A DNA stretch of 33,884 nt from NCBI GenBank assembly GCA_014190675.1, contig BJGT01000023.1, forward strand, positions 1-33,884, read 5' to 3'. Numbering within the stretch: the first letter of the stretch is position 1; each line of letters opens with the position of its first letter. Below, one piece after another: positions 7,930 to 15,929 of this stretch. The notes beneath the pieces were generated by a model. The model was not told the origin of the DNA. It worked only from the letters and a program-made list of their open reading frames with translations, and did no database searches. The DNA is from Comamonadaceae bacterium (GTDB lineage Bacteria; Pseudomonadota; Gammaproteobacteria; Burkholderiales; Burkholderiaceae_C). The translations under genes and the position numbers were made by a program.

Positions 7930-8907
7930 CTACAAATCAAGAAGCACGGCACCCCAGGCCAAGCCGCCACCAACGCCCTCGAGCATGAGGGTCTGGCCAG
8001 GCTTGACGCGACCGCTGCGAATCCCGTGGTCCAGCGCCAGCGGTATGGATGCGGCGGAGGTATTGCCATGCTGGTCAACGGTGACAATCACCTTCTCCAT
8101 CGGCAGTTTCAGTTTACGCGCGGTGCTCTGGATGATACGGATGTTGGCCTGGTGCGGAATCAGCCAATCGATGTCACTGGCAGTCTTGTCCGCCTTTGCC
8201 AGCGTGGCATGCGCCGCGTCTTCGAGCACACCGACCGCCAACTTGAAGACCGCCTGCCCCTCCATCTTGAGCAGCGGGTCGCCCAGGACCTGGCCGCCAG
8301 CGACATGCCCGGGCACGCACAGAATACCAACATGGCGTCCATCGGCATGCAAGTCGCTGGCCAAGATGCCCGGCTTGGAGCCCGACTCCAGAACCAGTGC
8401 GCCCGCACCGTCGCCAAACAGAACACAGGTGGTTCGGTCTGTGAAGTCAAGAATGCGAGAAAAAATTTCGGCACCGACGACCAAGGCCTTGCGCGCGGCC
8501 CCGGTTTTGAGCATGGCATCGGCCACAGCAAGTGCATAAATAAAGCCGCTGCAGACCGCCTGCACATCAAAGGCCGCTCCGCCATTGGCACCGAGCTTGT
8601 GCTGAAGAATGCAGGCCGTGGACGGAAAGACCATGTCCGGCGTGGACGTGGCAACAATGATCAGATCGATGTCACTTGCCTGCAAACCAGCGGCCTGCAG
8701 CGCGGCCCTGCAGGCCACAAGGCCGAGGTCACTGCTGAACACGCCGTCGTCAGCAAAATGCCTGGCCCGAATACCGGTTCGCTCGACAATCCAATCGTCC
8801 GAAGTCTCCACGCCCTGCGCCGCCAATTTGGACACCAGATCGGCGTTGCTCAGGCGCTGCGGTGGCAGGCAGCTGCCAGTGCCGGTGATGCGGGAATACA
8901 GCGCCAT
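7930..8907 (-). CDS. fabH: 3-oxoacyl-[ACP] synthase III FabH
   Basis: Initiates fatty acid synthesis by condensing acetyl-CoA with malonyl-ACP. The 325-aa thiolase-fold protein carries the FabH triad C119 (VQAVCSGF), H252 (PHQANIRI) and N282 (HGNTSAAS), and ends in the usual [14 protein letters not shown] 8907 lies three bases after the plsX stop, so the genes are probably coupled. The substrate-pocket segment is of the ordinary acetyl-CoA type as far as can be judged by eye. Confidence 0.97.
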   Translation of the reverse strand: MALYSRITGTGSCLPPQRLSNADLVSKLAAQGVETSDDWIVERTGIRARHFADDGVFSSDLGLVACRAALQAAGLQASDIDLIIVATSTPDMVFPSTACILQHKLGANGGAAFDVQAVCSGFIYALAVADAMLKTGAARKALVVGAEIFSRILDFTDRTTCVLFGDGAGALVLESGSKPGILASDLHADGRHVGILCVPGHVAGGQVLGDPLLKMEGQAVFKLAVGVLEDAAHATLAKADKTASDIDWLIPHQANIRIIQSTARKLKLPMEKVIVTVDQHGNTSAASIPLALDHGIRSGRVKPGQTLMLEGVGGGLAWGAVLLDL

Positions 8908-8910
8908 GGC

Positions 8911-9960
8911 TCAGGCAATGGCACTCGGCTGAGGCTGGGGGCTGGGCTCATAGCCGGGCGTCAGTGCCATGGCATGGGCAATCCGGGTTTGGACCCGCTG
9001 CAGTAAATTGTTACGACTCGCCTCGTAGGCGCGGGTCAGTGCAAAGCCAAAGCCCAGAATATCGGCCGAACCATGGCTCTTGAACACCAGACCACGCAAA
9101 CCGAGCAGGGCGCCGCCGTTGTAGCGACGGTGGTCCATGCGTTTTTTCAGAGCCGCAATGACCGGCGCAGCAGCCACGGCCGCCAGTTTTGTAAACAGGT
9201 TGCGAGAGAACTCCAAACGCAGAAAATCAACAATCATGGTGGCCAGGCCTTCGCTGGCCTTGAGCGCCACATTGCCAACAAAGCCGTCGCACACCACAAT
9301 GTCCGCCTTGCCTTTGAAAATATCGTTGCCCTCCACATTACCGACAAAATTGAGCTCGCCGGCCAAGGCGGCAGCGCGTAGCAAGTCACCCGCTTTTCTG
9401 ATGACCTCATTGCCCTTGAGCGCCTCCTCGCCAATATTGAGCAGGCCCACCGAGGGGTTGTCTTCGCCATTGAGAACCGACACCAGTGCTGCGCCCATCA
9501 CAGCGAACTGCAGCAAGTTCTCGGCACTGCAATCGACATTGGCACCCATATCCAGCACCGTGGTCGCGCGGCCACGGGCGTTGGGAATTTGCCCGGCAAT
9601 GGCTGGGCGGTCAATACCGTCAAGTGTTTTGAGCAGATAGCGAGAAATAGCCATCAGGGCCGCTGTGTTGCCAGCCGACACCGCCGCCTGGGCCGCGCCG
9701 TCTTTGACCTGCTGGATCGCCAAGCGCATGGAGGAATCCTTTTTGCGCCGCAGGGCAAATTCAAGAGAGTCTTCCATGGTGACCACTTCACTGGCCATGA
9801 TCAGTGTGGCGCGGGGATGCGAAAAATCTTTGAGCGAATCGGGCAAGCCAATCAGCAGCAGGTGGGCGTCAGCATGGCTCTGCAAAAACTCACGACAAGC
9901 CGGGAGTGTGACGCTGGGACCGTGATCACCGCCCATACAGTCAACAGCAAGGGTAATCAT
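8911..9960 (-). CDS. plsX: phosphate acyltransferase PlsX
   Basis: Converts acyl-ACP to acyl phosphate, the donor for PlsY in phospholipid synthesis; a peripheral membrane enzyme. The 349-aa protein starts [15 protein letters not shown], the PlsX hallmark, and includes [39 protein letters not shown] and [12 protein letters not shown], all conserved in the family. The ATG at 9960 lacks an obvious Shine-Dalgarno. It follows rpmF across a 107-bp gap containing a terminator-like hairpin and is separated from fabH by three bases. It links the ribosomal protein L32 unit to the fatty acid genes as in E. coli. Confidence 0.97.
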   Translation of the reverse strand: MITLAVDCMGGDHGPSVTLPACREFLQSHADAHLLLIGLPDSLKDFSHPRATLIMASEVVTMEDSLEFALRRKKDSSMRLAIQQVKDGAAQAAVSAGNTAALMAISRYLLKTLDGIDRPAIAGQIPNARGRATTVLDMGANVDCSAENLLQFAVMGAALVSVLNGEDNPSVGLLNIGEEALKGNEVIRKAGDLLRAAALAGELNFVGNVEGNDIFKGKADIVVCDGFVGNVALKASEGLATMIVDFLRLEFSRNLFTKLAAVAAAPVIAALKKRMDHRRYNGGALLGLRGLVFKSHGSADILGFGFALTRAYEASRNNLLQRVQTRIAHAMALTPGYEPSPQPQPSAIA

Positions 9961-10007
9961 GGCGCTGGGGCGCTGGCACGCAGAAGGGCAGCGGAGTTGA
10001 ACGGCAT

Positions 10008-10050
10008 CAAAACAAAGGCCCGACGCTACAGGTGCAGTAGCTTCGGGCCT
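10008..10050 (-). terminator. intrinsic terminator-like hairpin between rpmF and plsX
   Basis: Read on the minus strand, AGGCCCGA (10050-10043) pairs with TCGGGCCT (10023-10016), and GCTAC pairs with GTAGC inside it, with one mismatch and a seven-base loop. The stem is followed immediately by TTTGTTTTG. This is a classic rho-independent layout. It begins 18 bases after the rpmF stop and ends about 50 bases before plsX. On the plus strand there is no T-run after the stem, so it should act only on rightmost-to-leftmost transcription. Confidence 0.75.
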
Positions 10051-10067
10051 AGATTGGCTGGCCGCGA

Positions 10068-10250
10068 TCAGGCTTGGGTTTTGGAATTAAGAACCTTGCG
10101 CCCACGGTAAAAACCGTTCGGAGTGATGTGGTGCCGCAGATGGGTTTCACCGGTGGTTGGCTCGACCGCGATACCGGGCACCAGCAGTGCATTGTGCGAG
10201 CGGTGCATACCGCGCTTGGAAGGTGATTTTTTGTTTTGCTGGACAGCCAT
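10068..10250 (-). CDS. rpmF: 50S ribosomal protein L32
   Basis: Small basic ribosomal protein of the large subunit (60 aa). It starts [19 protein letters not shown], the L32 signature, and retains the [13 protein letters not shown]-terminal motif. It lacks the four zinc-ligand cysteines found in some L32 paralogues, so it is the zinc-independent form. A strong AAGGAG ribosome binding site lies seven bases upstream of ATG 10250. It sits between yceD and plsX, the conserved arrangement in Proteobacteria, with a terminator-like hairpin just after its stop. Confidence 0.98.
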   Translation of the reverse strand: MAVQQNKKSPSKRGMHRSHNALLVPGIAVEPTTGETHLRHHITPNGFYRGRKVLNSKTQA

Positions 10251-10337
10251 GATCAGCTCCTTGCTGGGTTGAGCTGCACCGGCAGCGCAACATCGGGTTG
10301 GGTGGAAGGCCCGGCTTGCCGCCGAGCGAAGGCCGCA

Positions 10338-10343
10338 ATTGTA
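10338..10343 (-). promoter_or_regulatory. possible -10 box for rpmF
   Basis: TACAAT on the minus strand (five of six consensus bases) lies in the 121-bp gap between yceD and rpmF, about 90 bases before the rpmF ATG. No recognisable -35 stands at the proper distance, so this is weak. A separate rpmF promoter would match the need for equimolar ribosomal protein. Confidence 0.25.
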
Positions 10344-10371
10344 GCCTAGGCAAAAGACCCACTATCAGGTC

Positions 10372-10917
10372 TTAATCCGCGCCCCGTCTCAGGCGCGCAA
10401 GCGAGGCGAAGGGGTGCGGGGGCTGCGACTCTGGCGACTCAAAACCAGGGTCGGCCACGGCCATCTTGAGTTCGCCAGGGCAGGCCTCATGGCGCGGCAC
10501 CAAGGGCAGCGCCATCAGCAACTCATCTTCGATCAATTCGGCCAGGCTGAACTGCCGGCTGCTGACCAGGAGGTCCTCCTCGACCGTGTCGTCCTGCTCA
10601 GCAGCCAGGGCTTCGGTGTCAACAAAACGAAACCATCGGTCAACCACAGGCTCCCAGTCCAGGGACTCCAGACAGCGCTGGCAGGTCAGGGGCAGACTGG
10701 CCGAGATTTGGAGATGCAGCCAAGCCTGGCCGACGCTGCTCGGGTCGGCGCGCAAGCTGCCTTCTGCCGCCCAGCCAAGCGTCCGTTCGGCCCCCTGCCC
10801 CTGGGTTTCAACCAGCAGCCGTGGGTAATGGGCCAGCCGACTCGTGCCGGAGAGTCGGCCATTGTCTCGGGCAAACGCCTGAGAATCGAGGGCAGCGGGT
10901 GGGTCGTCGGCTGGCAT
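10372..10917 (-). CDS. yceD: YceD family protein (DUF177), 23S rRNA accumulation factor
   Basis: A 181-aa member of the YceD/DUF177 family, whose bacterial and plastid members are linked to 23S rRNA accumulation. The CQRCLE motif (C102 and C105) in the central domain and the DLLVSSRQFSLAELIEDELLMALPLVPRH stretch are characteristic (shown only in part: ELIEDELLMALPLVPRH). A possible third cysteine follows in HEACPG. It is directly upstream of rpmF, its nearly universal partner. ATG 10917 is only 25 bp from the divergent maf start. No Shine-Dalgarno is visible, and a TACACT -10-like box ends six bases before the ATG, suggesting a leaderless or very short-leader mRNA. Molecular function remains unknown. 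Confidence 0.88.
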   Translation of the reverse strand: MPADDPPAALDSQAFARDNGRLSGTSRLAHYPRLLVETQGQGAERTLGWAAEGSLRADPSSVGQAWLHLQISASLPLTCQRCLESLDWEPVVDRWFRFVDTEALAAEQDDTVEEDLLVSSRQFSLAELIEDELLMALPLVPRHEACPGELKMAVADPGFESPESQPPHPFASLARLRRGAD

Positions 10918-10942
10918 ACCCGCAGTGTAAGAGAATCAGGCT

Positions 10943-11542
10943 ATGAGCGACCCGACGCAACGCCAACTCCTGCTGGGCTCCACTTCGCCTTACCGGCGCG
11001 ACTTGCTGGCGCGCCTGCGGATTCCCTTTGAGGTGGCCGCGCCCGAAGTTGACGAGACCGCCTACCTCAACGAGACGCCCAAGCAACTCGCCTGCCGCCT
11101 GGCCATGGCCAAGGCGCGGGCGGTGGCAGCACGTTTCCCGTCCCATGTAGTTATCGGCTCGGACCAGGTGGCTGACCTGGACGGTCTGGCACTGGGCAAA
11201 CCGGGGGACCATGCCCGGGCAGTGCTGCAGTTGCAGCAGATGCGGGGGAAGACGGTGGTGTTTCAGACCGCGGTGGCAGTGGTCTGCCGTGACAGTGGCT
11301 TTGCCCAAATGGACTTGGCCCAAGTTCAGGTCAAGTTTCGCGAACTGAGCGACGCCCAAATTGAGGCCTATTTGTTGGCCGAGATGCCTTACGACTGCGC
11401 CGGCAGCGCCAAAAGCGAGGGACTGGGCATTGCCTTGCTGGAGCGTATCGACAACGATGATCCGAGCGCGCTGGTCGGACTGCCACTGATCCGCACCTGC
11501 CACATGCTCGAAGCCGCCGGCGTACGCGTGCTCGGGGCATGA
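10943..11542 (+). CDS. maf: Maf family nucleotide pyrophosphatase (YceF type, m7GTP)
   Basis: House-cleaning enzyme that hydrolyses modified nucleoside triphosphates; the YceF subgroup acts on 7-methyl-GTP. The 199-aa protein has the N-terminal LLGSTSPYRRDLL loop, EVDET (35-39), the AMAKARAVA helix and the proposed catalytic aspartate D74 in VIGSDQVA. The SPYRR variant, rather than SPRR, points to YceF rather than the dTTP/UTP subgroup. It is divergent from yceD with only 25 bp between the two start codons. Its TGA overlaps the next ATG as ATGA, so it is coupled to the methyltransferase gene. Subfamily assignment is inference from motif. Confidence 0.92.
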   Translation: MSDPTQRQLLLGSTSPYRRDLLARLRIPFEVAAPEVDETAYLNETPKQLACRLAMAKARAVAARFPSHVVIGSDQVADLDGLALGKPGDHARAVLQLQQMRGKTVVFQTAVAVVCRDSGFAQMDLAQVQVKFRELSDAQIEAYLLAEMPYDCAGSAKSEGLGIALLERIDNDDPSALVGLPLIRTCHMLEAAGVRVLGA

Positions 11543-12327
11543 GCAACATGCCATCGCCCCAAGACCGGGCGGTGCCGGGTCGGCTGTATCTGGTGCCCGC
11601 GCCGCTGGATTTCGGCTGCGAACCGCAGGCCGACTTGCAAGACAGCCTGCCCCTGGGCACGATACAGGTAGCGGCCAGACTGACCCACTGGATTTGTGAA
11701 AACGCCAAAACGACTCGGGCCTACCTCAAACGCGTTGGCCAGCAGGTGCCGCTGCTGCTGCCGCTGCAGTCCTTGGTGCTGCAAGAACTGCCCCGCGATG
11801 GGCATAAAAAAGGCGAGGCCACAGGCCAGTTTGATGCCCGGGCGCTGCTGGCGCCAGCCCTGATGGGTCAGGACATGGGCCTGGTCAGCGAAGCCGGCAT
11901 GCCCGCCGTGGCCGATCCCGGAGCCGCGGTAGTTCGCGCCGCTCACGATTTAGGCCTTGTGGTGGTGCCACTGGTTGGACCGGTTTCGCTGCTGCTGGCC
12001 TTGGCTGCCAGCGGGCTCAACGGGCAGGAGTTTTCCTTTGTCGGCTACCTGCCGCAGGACCCGAACGAGCGGACGCAGCGCATCGGCGAGATCGAATCAT
12101 TGGCGTTAAAAACTGGCCAAACCCAGATCTTCATTGAGACACCCTACCGAAATGCTGCCATGATGCAGGCACTGCTCAAAACCCTGCAGCACAACACCCG
12201 ACTGTCAGTGTGCAGCGGCCTGACACTGGCCAGCGCCCAGTGCCGCAGCCACACGGTCAAGTACTGGCGCACGCAAAACCCGGTGTTGGACAAAAACATA
12301 CCCGCTGTCTTTGCGCTAGGCCGGTGA
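11539..12327 (+). CDS. RsmI-family SAM-dependent methyltransferase (tetrapyrrole methylase fold)
   Basis: A 262-aa protein with the tetrapyrrole-methylase fold used by RsmI, which 2'-O-methylates C1402 of 16S rRNA. Visible motifs are GRLYLVPAPLDFG at the N-terminus, VSEAGMPAVADPGAAVVRAAHD (shown as SEAGMPAVADPGA), VPLVGPVSLLLALAASG and FVGYLP, all RsmI-like. Differences from canonical RsmI: the start reads VPAPLDFGCEP rather than VATPIGNLxD, and the C-terminal region after the PYRN motif is short. It therefore looks like a paralogue, and a canonical rsmI probably lies elsewhere. It starts within the maf stop codon and converges on sppA with a 13-bp gap. The target is not known to me. Confidence 0.85.
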   Translation: MSNMPSPQDRAVPGRLYLVPAPLDFGCEPQADLQDSLPLGTIQVAARLTHWICENAKTTRAYLKRVGQQVPLLLPLQSLVLQELPRDGHKKGEATGQFDARALLAPALMGQDMGLVSEAGMPAVADPGAAVVRAAHDLGLVVVPLVGPVSLLLALAASGLNGQEFSFVGYLPQDPNERTQRIGEIESLALKTGQTQIFIETPYRNAAMMQALLKTLQHNTRLSVCSGLTLASAQCRSHTVKYWRTQNPVLDKNIPAVFALGR

Positions 12328-12340
12328 TGCGGCCGCGCGC

Positions 12341-13390
12341 TTAACGCAGTTGGGCGCTACGGCCAGCGGCCCGGACAGCGGCATCGCCAATGGCGGCACC
12401 AAAGCGCTTGACCAGTCGCTCCGCGACGTTTTCCCGCCGGGTGTAGTCAATGATGTCCTCCGCCTTGACCACCTCACGGGCGACAAATTCGAGACCCCCG
12501 AGTTGGTCAGCCAGACCCAAGGCGATGGACTGCTCGCCACTCCAGAACAGGCCGCTGAAGGTCTCAGGAGTTTCTTTCAGCCGATCACCCCTTCCAGCCC
12601 GCACCACGCTGATGAACTGCTGGTGAATTTGGTTGAGCATCGCCTGCGCAAAGACCCGCTGCTTGTCGGTTTGTGGGCTGAAGGGATCAAGAAAACCCTT
12701 GTTTTCACCAGCCGTCATCAAGCGCCGCTCGATCCCGAGTTTGTCCATCAGCCCGGTAAAACCAAAGCCATCCATGAGCACACCAATGCTGCCCACAATA
12801 CTGGCCTTGTCGACAAAAATTTTGTCTGCAGCCACGGCGATGTAATAGGCTGCAGAGGCGCAAGATTCTTCTACTACGGCGTACACCGGTTTTTGGTGCT
12901 TGGCCTTAAGCCGGCGAATCTCATCATTGATGATGCCCGCCTGCACTGGGCTGCCACCGGGAGAGTTGATCAACAAAACAACTGCTTTGGCACCCGCGTC
13001 TTCAAAAGCCCCTTTGAGCGCCGATCCGATCAGCTCGGCGCTGGCCTCGGCCCCCGAAGCAATCTCCCCCTTAATTTCCACCACCGCGGTGTGCGGCGCG
13101 GAGACATCCCTGGGTGGGCCGTTTTGACTGAAGCCCAGCCAGGCCAGCACAATCAAAAACCCCAGCCAGGCCAGCCGCACCCCATTGCGCCAGCGGCGCG
13201 CCAGGCGCTGCTCGGTCAATGCGGCAAAGGCGAGCCGCTCGAGTGTGCTGCGCTCCCAGCCAACCTTCTCTTGGCTTGCTTGTGCCACCTGCGCATTTGG
13301 AACGCCTGCCCCAAACCCCGGGGTCTGCCTGCCTGGGTTGTTCTGGCCCGGCTCGGGAGCCTCGGGTGGCGGGCTAAGTGGATCATTCAT
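12341..13390 (-). CDS. sppA: S49 family signal peptide peptidase-like membrane protease
   Basis: Membrane-anchored serine protease of the short SppA type (349 aa) that degrades cleaved signal peptides in the membrane. A proline-rich cytoplasmic N-terminus is followed by a transmembrane segment (about 72-88) and one S49 domain. INSPGGSPVQAG (141-152) is the oxyanion region. S179 (ESCASAAYYIA) and K231 (GENKGFLDPF) form the Ser-Lys dyad, spaced 52 residues as in Bacillus SppA. Its ATG follows the Rieske gene TAA with no gap (TAAATG), so translation is probably coupled by re-initiation. It converges on the RsmI-like gene. This is the single-domain form, not the E. coli double-domain protein. Confidence 0.9.
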   Translation of the reverse strand: MNDPLSPPPEAPEPGQNNPGRQTPGFGAGVPNAQVAQASQEKVGWERSTLERLAFAALTEQRLARRWRNGVRLAWLGFLIVLAWLGFSQNGPPRDVSAPHTAVVEIKGEIASGAEASAELIGSALKGAFEDAGAKAVVLLINSPGGSPVQAGIINDEIRRLKAKHQKPVYAVVEESCASAAYYIAVAADKIFVDKASIVGSIGVLMDGFGFTGLMDKLGIERRLMTAGENKGFLDPFSPQTDKQRVFAQAMLNQIHQQFISVVRAGRGDRLKETPETFSGLFWSGEQSIALGLADQLGGLEFVAREVVKAEDIIDYTRRENVAERLVKRFGAAIGDAAVRAAGRSAQLR

Positions 13391-13756
13391 TTAAAACTCA
13401 ATTTCTTTCAGATTGGGGGCAGTATGCCAGTGCACATTGCCTTGGCGCTCACTGAGGGCAATTTTCACCAAGCGACCGCGGCAGGGCCCAGCCCGGCATT
13501 GCCCGGTTTTTGGCTCATACAGCGCGCCGTGGGTGGCGCACATCAACCACTCACCGCTGCTGTCAAAAAACCGGTTGGGCTGAAAATCCATCTCCATGGC
13601 AACATGAGCGCAGCGGTTCAGATAGGCGTGCACTTCGCCTTCATAACGCACTGCAAAGGCTCGGCAGGTTTGCCCACCATACAGCACATCAAAAGGCACG
13701 GCCTCCCCGCCATCGACCAAATCGCCGGCGCGACACAGGGGGATGGCTTCAGGCAT
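13391..13756 (-). CDS. small Rieske [2Fe-2S] ferredoxin-like protein
   Basis: A 121-aa stand-alone Rieske protein, probably a soluble electron carrier. The cluster ligands are C49-x-H51 (NRCAH) and C73-xx-H76 (LMCATH), with the downstream TGQCRAGPCRG typical of small NirD/ferredoxin-like Rieske proteins. I start it at ATG 13756 (MPEAIPLC). The frame is open further upstream, but those residues only mirror the HAD gene. It overlaps the end of the HAD gene by eight bases, and its TAA abuts the sppA ATG. No oxygenase or reductase partner is adjacent, so its redox partner is unknown. Confidence 0.88.
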   Translation of the reverse strand: MPEAIPLCRAGDLVDGGEAVPFDVLYGGQTCRAFAVRYEGEVHAYLNRCAHVAMEMDFQPNRFFDSSGEWLMCATHGALYEPKTGQCRAGPCRGRLVKIALSERQGNVHWHTAPNLKEIEF

Positions 13757-14438
13757 GGAGCCGCAACCACTGGTGCAGTTCGAGCAATGAATGGGCCACG
13801 AACAGGGGCTCCAGCGCAGCAAAAGCCTCGGCACTGTGGGCCCCGTAGCTCACCGCCACGCTGGCACAACCGGCATTGCGCGCCATTTGCAGGTCGTGGG
13901 TGGTGTCGCCAATCATCAGGGTGCGCTGCGGCGAAACACCAAACTCGGCCATCAGTTGGTGGAGCATCAGTGGATGCGGTTTACCCTGTGTCTCGTCAGC
14001 CGTGCGCGAGGCATCAAACAGCTCCCGCAGTTCAACCGCACTCAGGGCAGCATCCAGACCACTGCGACTTTTGCCAGTGGCCACGGTCAGCAGGTGTTGG
14101 CGCGCCTTGAGTTCATGCAACATGGCCAGGGCGCCATCAAAAAGGCTGATGCCCCGCTGTTCGGCCATATAGTGGTGCTTGTACCTGGCGCCGAGTTCGG
14201 CATGGCGCTCGGGCGCAACATCTGGCGCAGCGTGTGCCAGGGCCGCGCTCAAACCCATGCCAATCACGTAGGCTGCATCCTTGTCACTGGGCACCCTGCC
14301 GCCCACATCCCGCACCGCTTGCTGGATGCTGCGCACAATGATGGCAGTCGAATCAAACAGGGTGCCGTCCCAGTCGAAGGCAATCAGGTCGAAGCGTCGG
14401 TCAGGTGCGGCTTGATTAGGCATGACTGATTGAAACAT
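13749..14438 (-). CDS. HAD-superfamily phosphatase, phosphoglycolate phosphatase-like
   Basis: A 229-aa haloacid dehalogenase hydrolase. Motif I is FDWDGTLFDS with nucleophile D22 and acid/base D24, motif II is VATGKSRSGL (T121), motif III is K153 in GKPHPLML, and motif IV is GDTTHD (D178, D182). A helical cap (about 35-100) gives the Gph/PGMB-like class. Family members next to rluC are usually annotated as phosphoglycolate phosphatase-like; substrate is not proven. The ATG at 14438 overlaps rluC by 23 bases and has a weak AAGG upstream. An alternative ATG at 14423 would give 224 aa and leave a two-base gap after rluC. Confidence 0.88.
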   Translation of the reverse strand: MFQSVMPNQAAPDRRFDLIAFDWDGTLFDSTAIIVRSIQQAVRDVGGRVPSDKDAAYVIGMGLSAALAHAAPDVAPERHAELGARYKHHYMAEQRGISLFDGALAMLHELKARQHLLTVATGKSRSGLDAALSAVELRELFDASRTADETQGKPHPLMLHQLMAEFGVSPQRTLMIGDTTHDLQMARNAGCASVAVSYGAHSAEAFAALEPLFVAHSLLELHQWLRLHA

Positions 14439-15429
14439 GGTTGGAGAAGGCCTTGAGCTCCGCTGGCAAGTCAGCCAAAAGAGTCAGGCATTCGTCATTG
14501 TGCGGATGCTTGAACTGCAGCCGCCAGGCATGCAAAAACATGCGCTTGAGCGCCGCCGCTCCGCTGGCGCGCACCAAAGATTTGTTCAAATCGAAATTGC
14601 CATATTTATCATCCCCAGCGATAGGAAAACCCTCGCTGGCCAGGTGCACCCGGATCTGGTGGGTACGCCCTGTGCGAATGGTAACCTCCAGCAGAGTGAA
14701 ACCAGCGGTCTTTGCGCTTACCTTGACCAGGGTCAAAGCGGAGATGGCGTCGGGGTCGTGTTGCGTGGTTACCCGGACCCGGCGCTCGCCGTCGGGCAGT
14801 AGGTACTTATGTAGCGGCTTATCAAGCACCTTGCGATTGGCAGGCCACTGACCAGCCACCAGCGCCAAATAGGTTTTACCGGTTTCCCGCTCCCGAAACT
14901 GGTCCTGCAGATTGCGCAGGGCTGACCGTTTTTTGGCCAGCAGCAAAATACCGCTGGTGTCCCGGTCAAGCCGGTGCACCAACTCCAAAAACGGGGCCTT
15001 TGGTCGCGCCACCCGGAGTTGCTCGATGACACCAAAACTCACCCCCGAGCCGCCGTGCACAGCCAGGCCGGCAGGCTTGTCGATGGCCAGCAGGTGATCG
15101 TCTTCAAACAGCACAACAAACTCCCGTGCCGGTGCGTCCAGCCTGCCTGCGGCCAGGTCCAACGCTTTGCCGCTCGCACGCTCCGAGGTCCGTACCGGGG
15201 GCAGACGAACCAGGTCCCCGGCCTGCACGCGGGCATCGGCTCCAACACGGCCCCGGTTAAGCCGCACCTCACCGCTGCGAATGATGCTGTAGATATGGGT
15301 TTTTGGCACACCTTTGAGTTGCCGAACCAAAAAATTGTCCAGGCGTTGCCCGGCGCTTTCTTCGTCGATGGTCAGCGTTTTTGCCTGCGGCTTTGGCATG
15401 GGCGCTGTGGCCGCTATAATTTGTTTCAC
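14416..15429 (-). CDS. rluC: 23S rRNA pseudouridine synthase RluC
   Basis: Isomerises uridines (955, 2504, 2580 in E. coli numbering) in 23S rRNA. It has an N-terminal S4 RNA-binding domain (about 25-90: RLDNFLVRQLKGVPKTHIYS, GEVRLNRGRV) and a catalytic RluA-type domain with HRLDRDTSG, whose D155 is the catalytic aspartate, and IRTGRTHQIRVHLA. At 337 aa it fits RluC better than RluD. The longest frame starts at GTG 15429; ATG 15399 (MPKPQAK) would remove ten variable residues. Neither has a good ribosome binding site. The rne promoter reads in the opposite direction across codons 1-13 if the GTG start is used, which may favour the shorter form. Confidence 0.93.
   Translation of the reverse strand: MKQIIAATAPMPKPQAKTLTIDEESAGQRLDNFLVRQLKGVPKTHIYSIIRSGEVRLNRGRVGADARVQAGDLVRLPPVRTSERASGKALDLAAGRLDAPAREFVVLFEDDHLLAIDKPAGLAVHGGSGVSFGVIEQLRVARPKAPFLELVHRLDRDTSGILLLAKKRSALRNLQDQFRERETGKTYLALVAGQWPANRKVLDKPLHKYLLPDGERRVRVTTQHDPDAISALTLVKVSAKTAGFTLLEVTIRTGRTHQIRVHLASEGFPIAGDDKYGNFDLNKSLVRASGAAALKRMFLHAWRLQFKHPHNDECLTLLADLPAELKAFSNHVSISHA
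15393..15420 (+). promoter_or_regulatory. near-consensus sigma-70 promoter for rne
   Basis: TTGGCA (15393-15398) and a perfect TATAAT (15415-15420) are separated by 16 bp on the plus strand. This is the best promoter seen in the window. Initiation would fall near 15427, about 500 bases before the rne ATG. It overlaps the start of the divergent rluC gene. Confidence 0.75.
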
Positions 15430-15929
15430 CAGCGCTGTGTTCTAAGTGTTTGATTTATCTGGATTTTAGTCCACACACCACCGACAAGCCCGCTGGCAGG
15501 TCGATACCGTCCGGTGTCGCGCACTCAAACCACAAGCCAGTTGCTTGCGCTGGAGTGCACGCTACCGGGCCAAGACGACGCCTTGAACCACTGAATCGGA
15601 ATACCCCAAATCTGCAGACCCAGTGTCTGCGGATGGAACGAAACGAGATGTTTGTGTTGATGCGCCTTTTTTCCTTTTGCCTGCGGCACGTTTTCGCGCC
15701 GACGTCTGGCATGGGATGGCCATCGGCGCCCACCCTTTGGGCGCAACCAGCTATTGCTTCAATAGCGCTCCCACAATCCAAGCTCTCGGCTCAACTCCAC
15801 GCGCCTACGCCCGGACTGCTCATTTGAGTCCTGGTTCTCCGGCAATTCCTCCTCAGTTCAAAGCGTCAGTTCTGGTATCTATGGCTCGTCATGAGCCGGT
15901 TGAACGATTTGAACGAAGGAACGCTACCC
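15427..15929 (+). promoter_or_regulatory. long structured 5' leader of rne
   Basis: About 500 bases with no convincing gene lie between the predicted rne transcription start and its ATG. Three strong hairpins are visible: 15611-15633 (nine pairs with one G-U, loop CCAGT), 15726-15744 (GCGCCCA/TGGGCGC, loop CCCTT) and 15750-15766 (GCTATTG/CAATAGC, loop CTT). A U-rich stretch occurs at 15667-15678. E. coli rne also has a long hairpin-rich leader through which RNase E cleaves and limits its own mRNA. A similar role here is inference. Confidence 0.6.

Noticed and set aside
12328..12340. GCGGCCGC palindrome between the RsmI-like gene and sppA
   Set aside because: Eight GC-only bases in a GC-rich gap; no loop or T-run, so no terminator claim.
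12350..14110. Plus-strand open frame of 586 codons opposite sppA, the Rieske gene and the HAD gene
   Set aside because: It mirrors three well-supported genes; long antisense frames are expected at this GC content.
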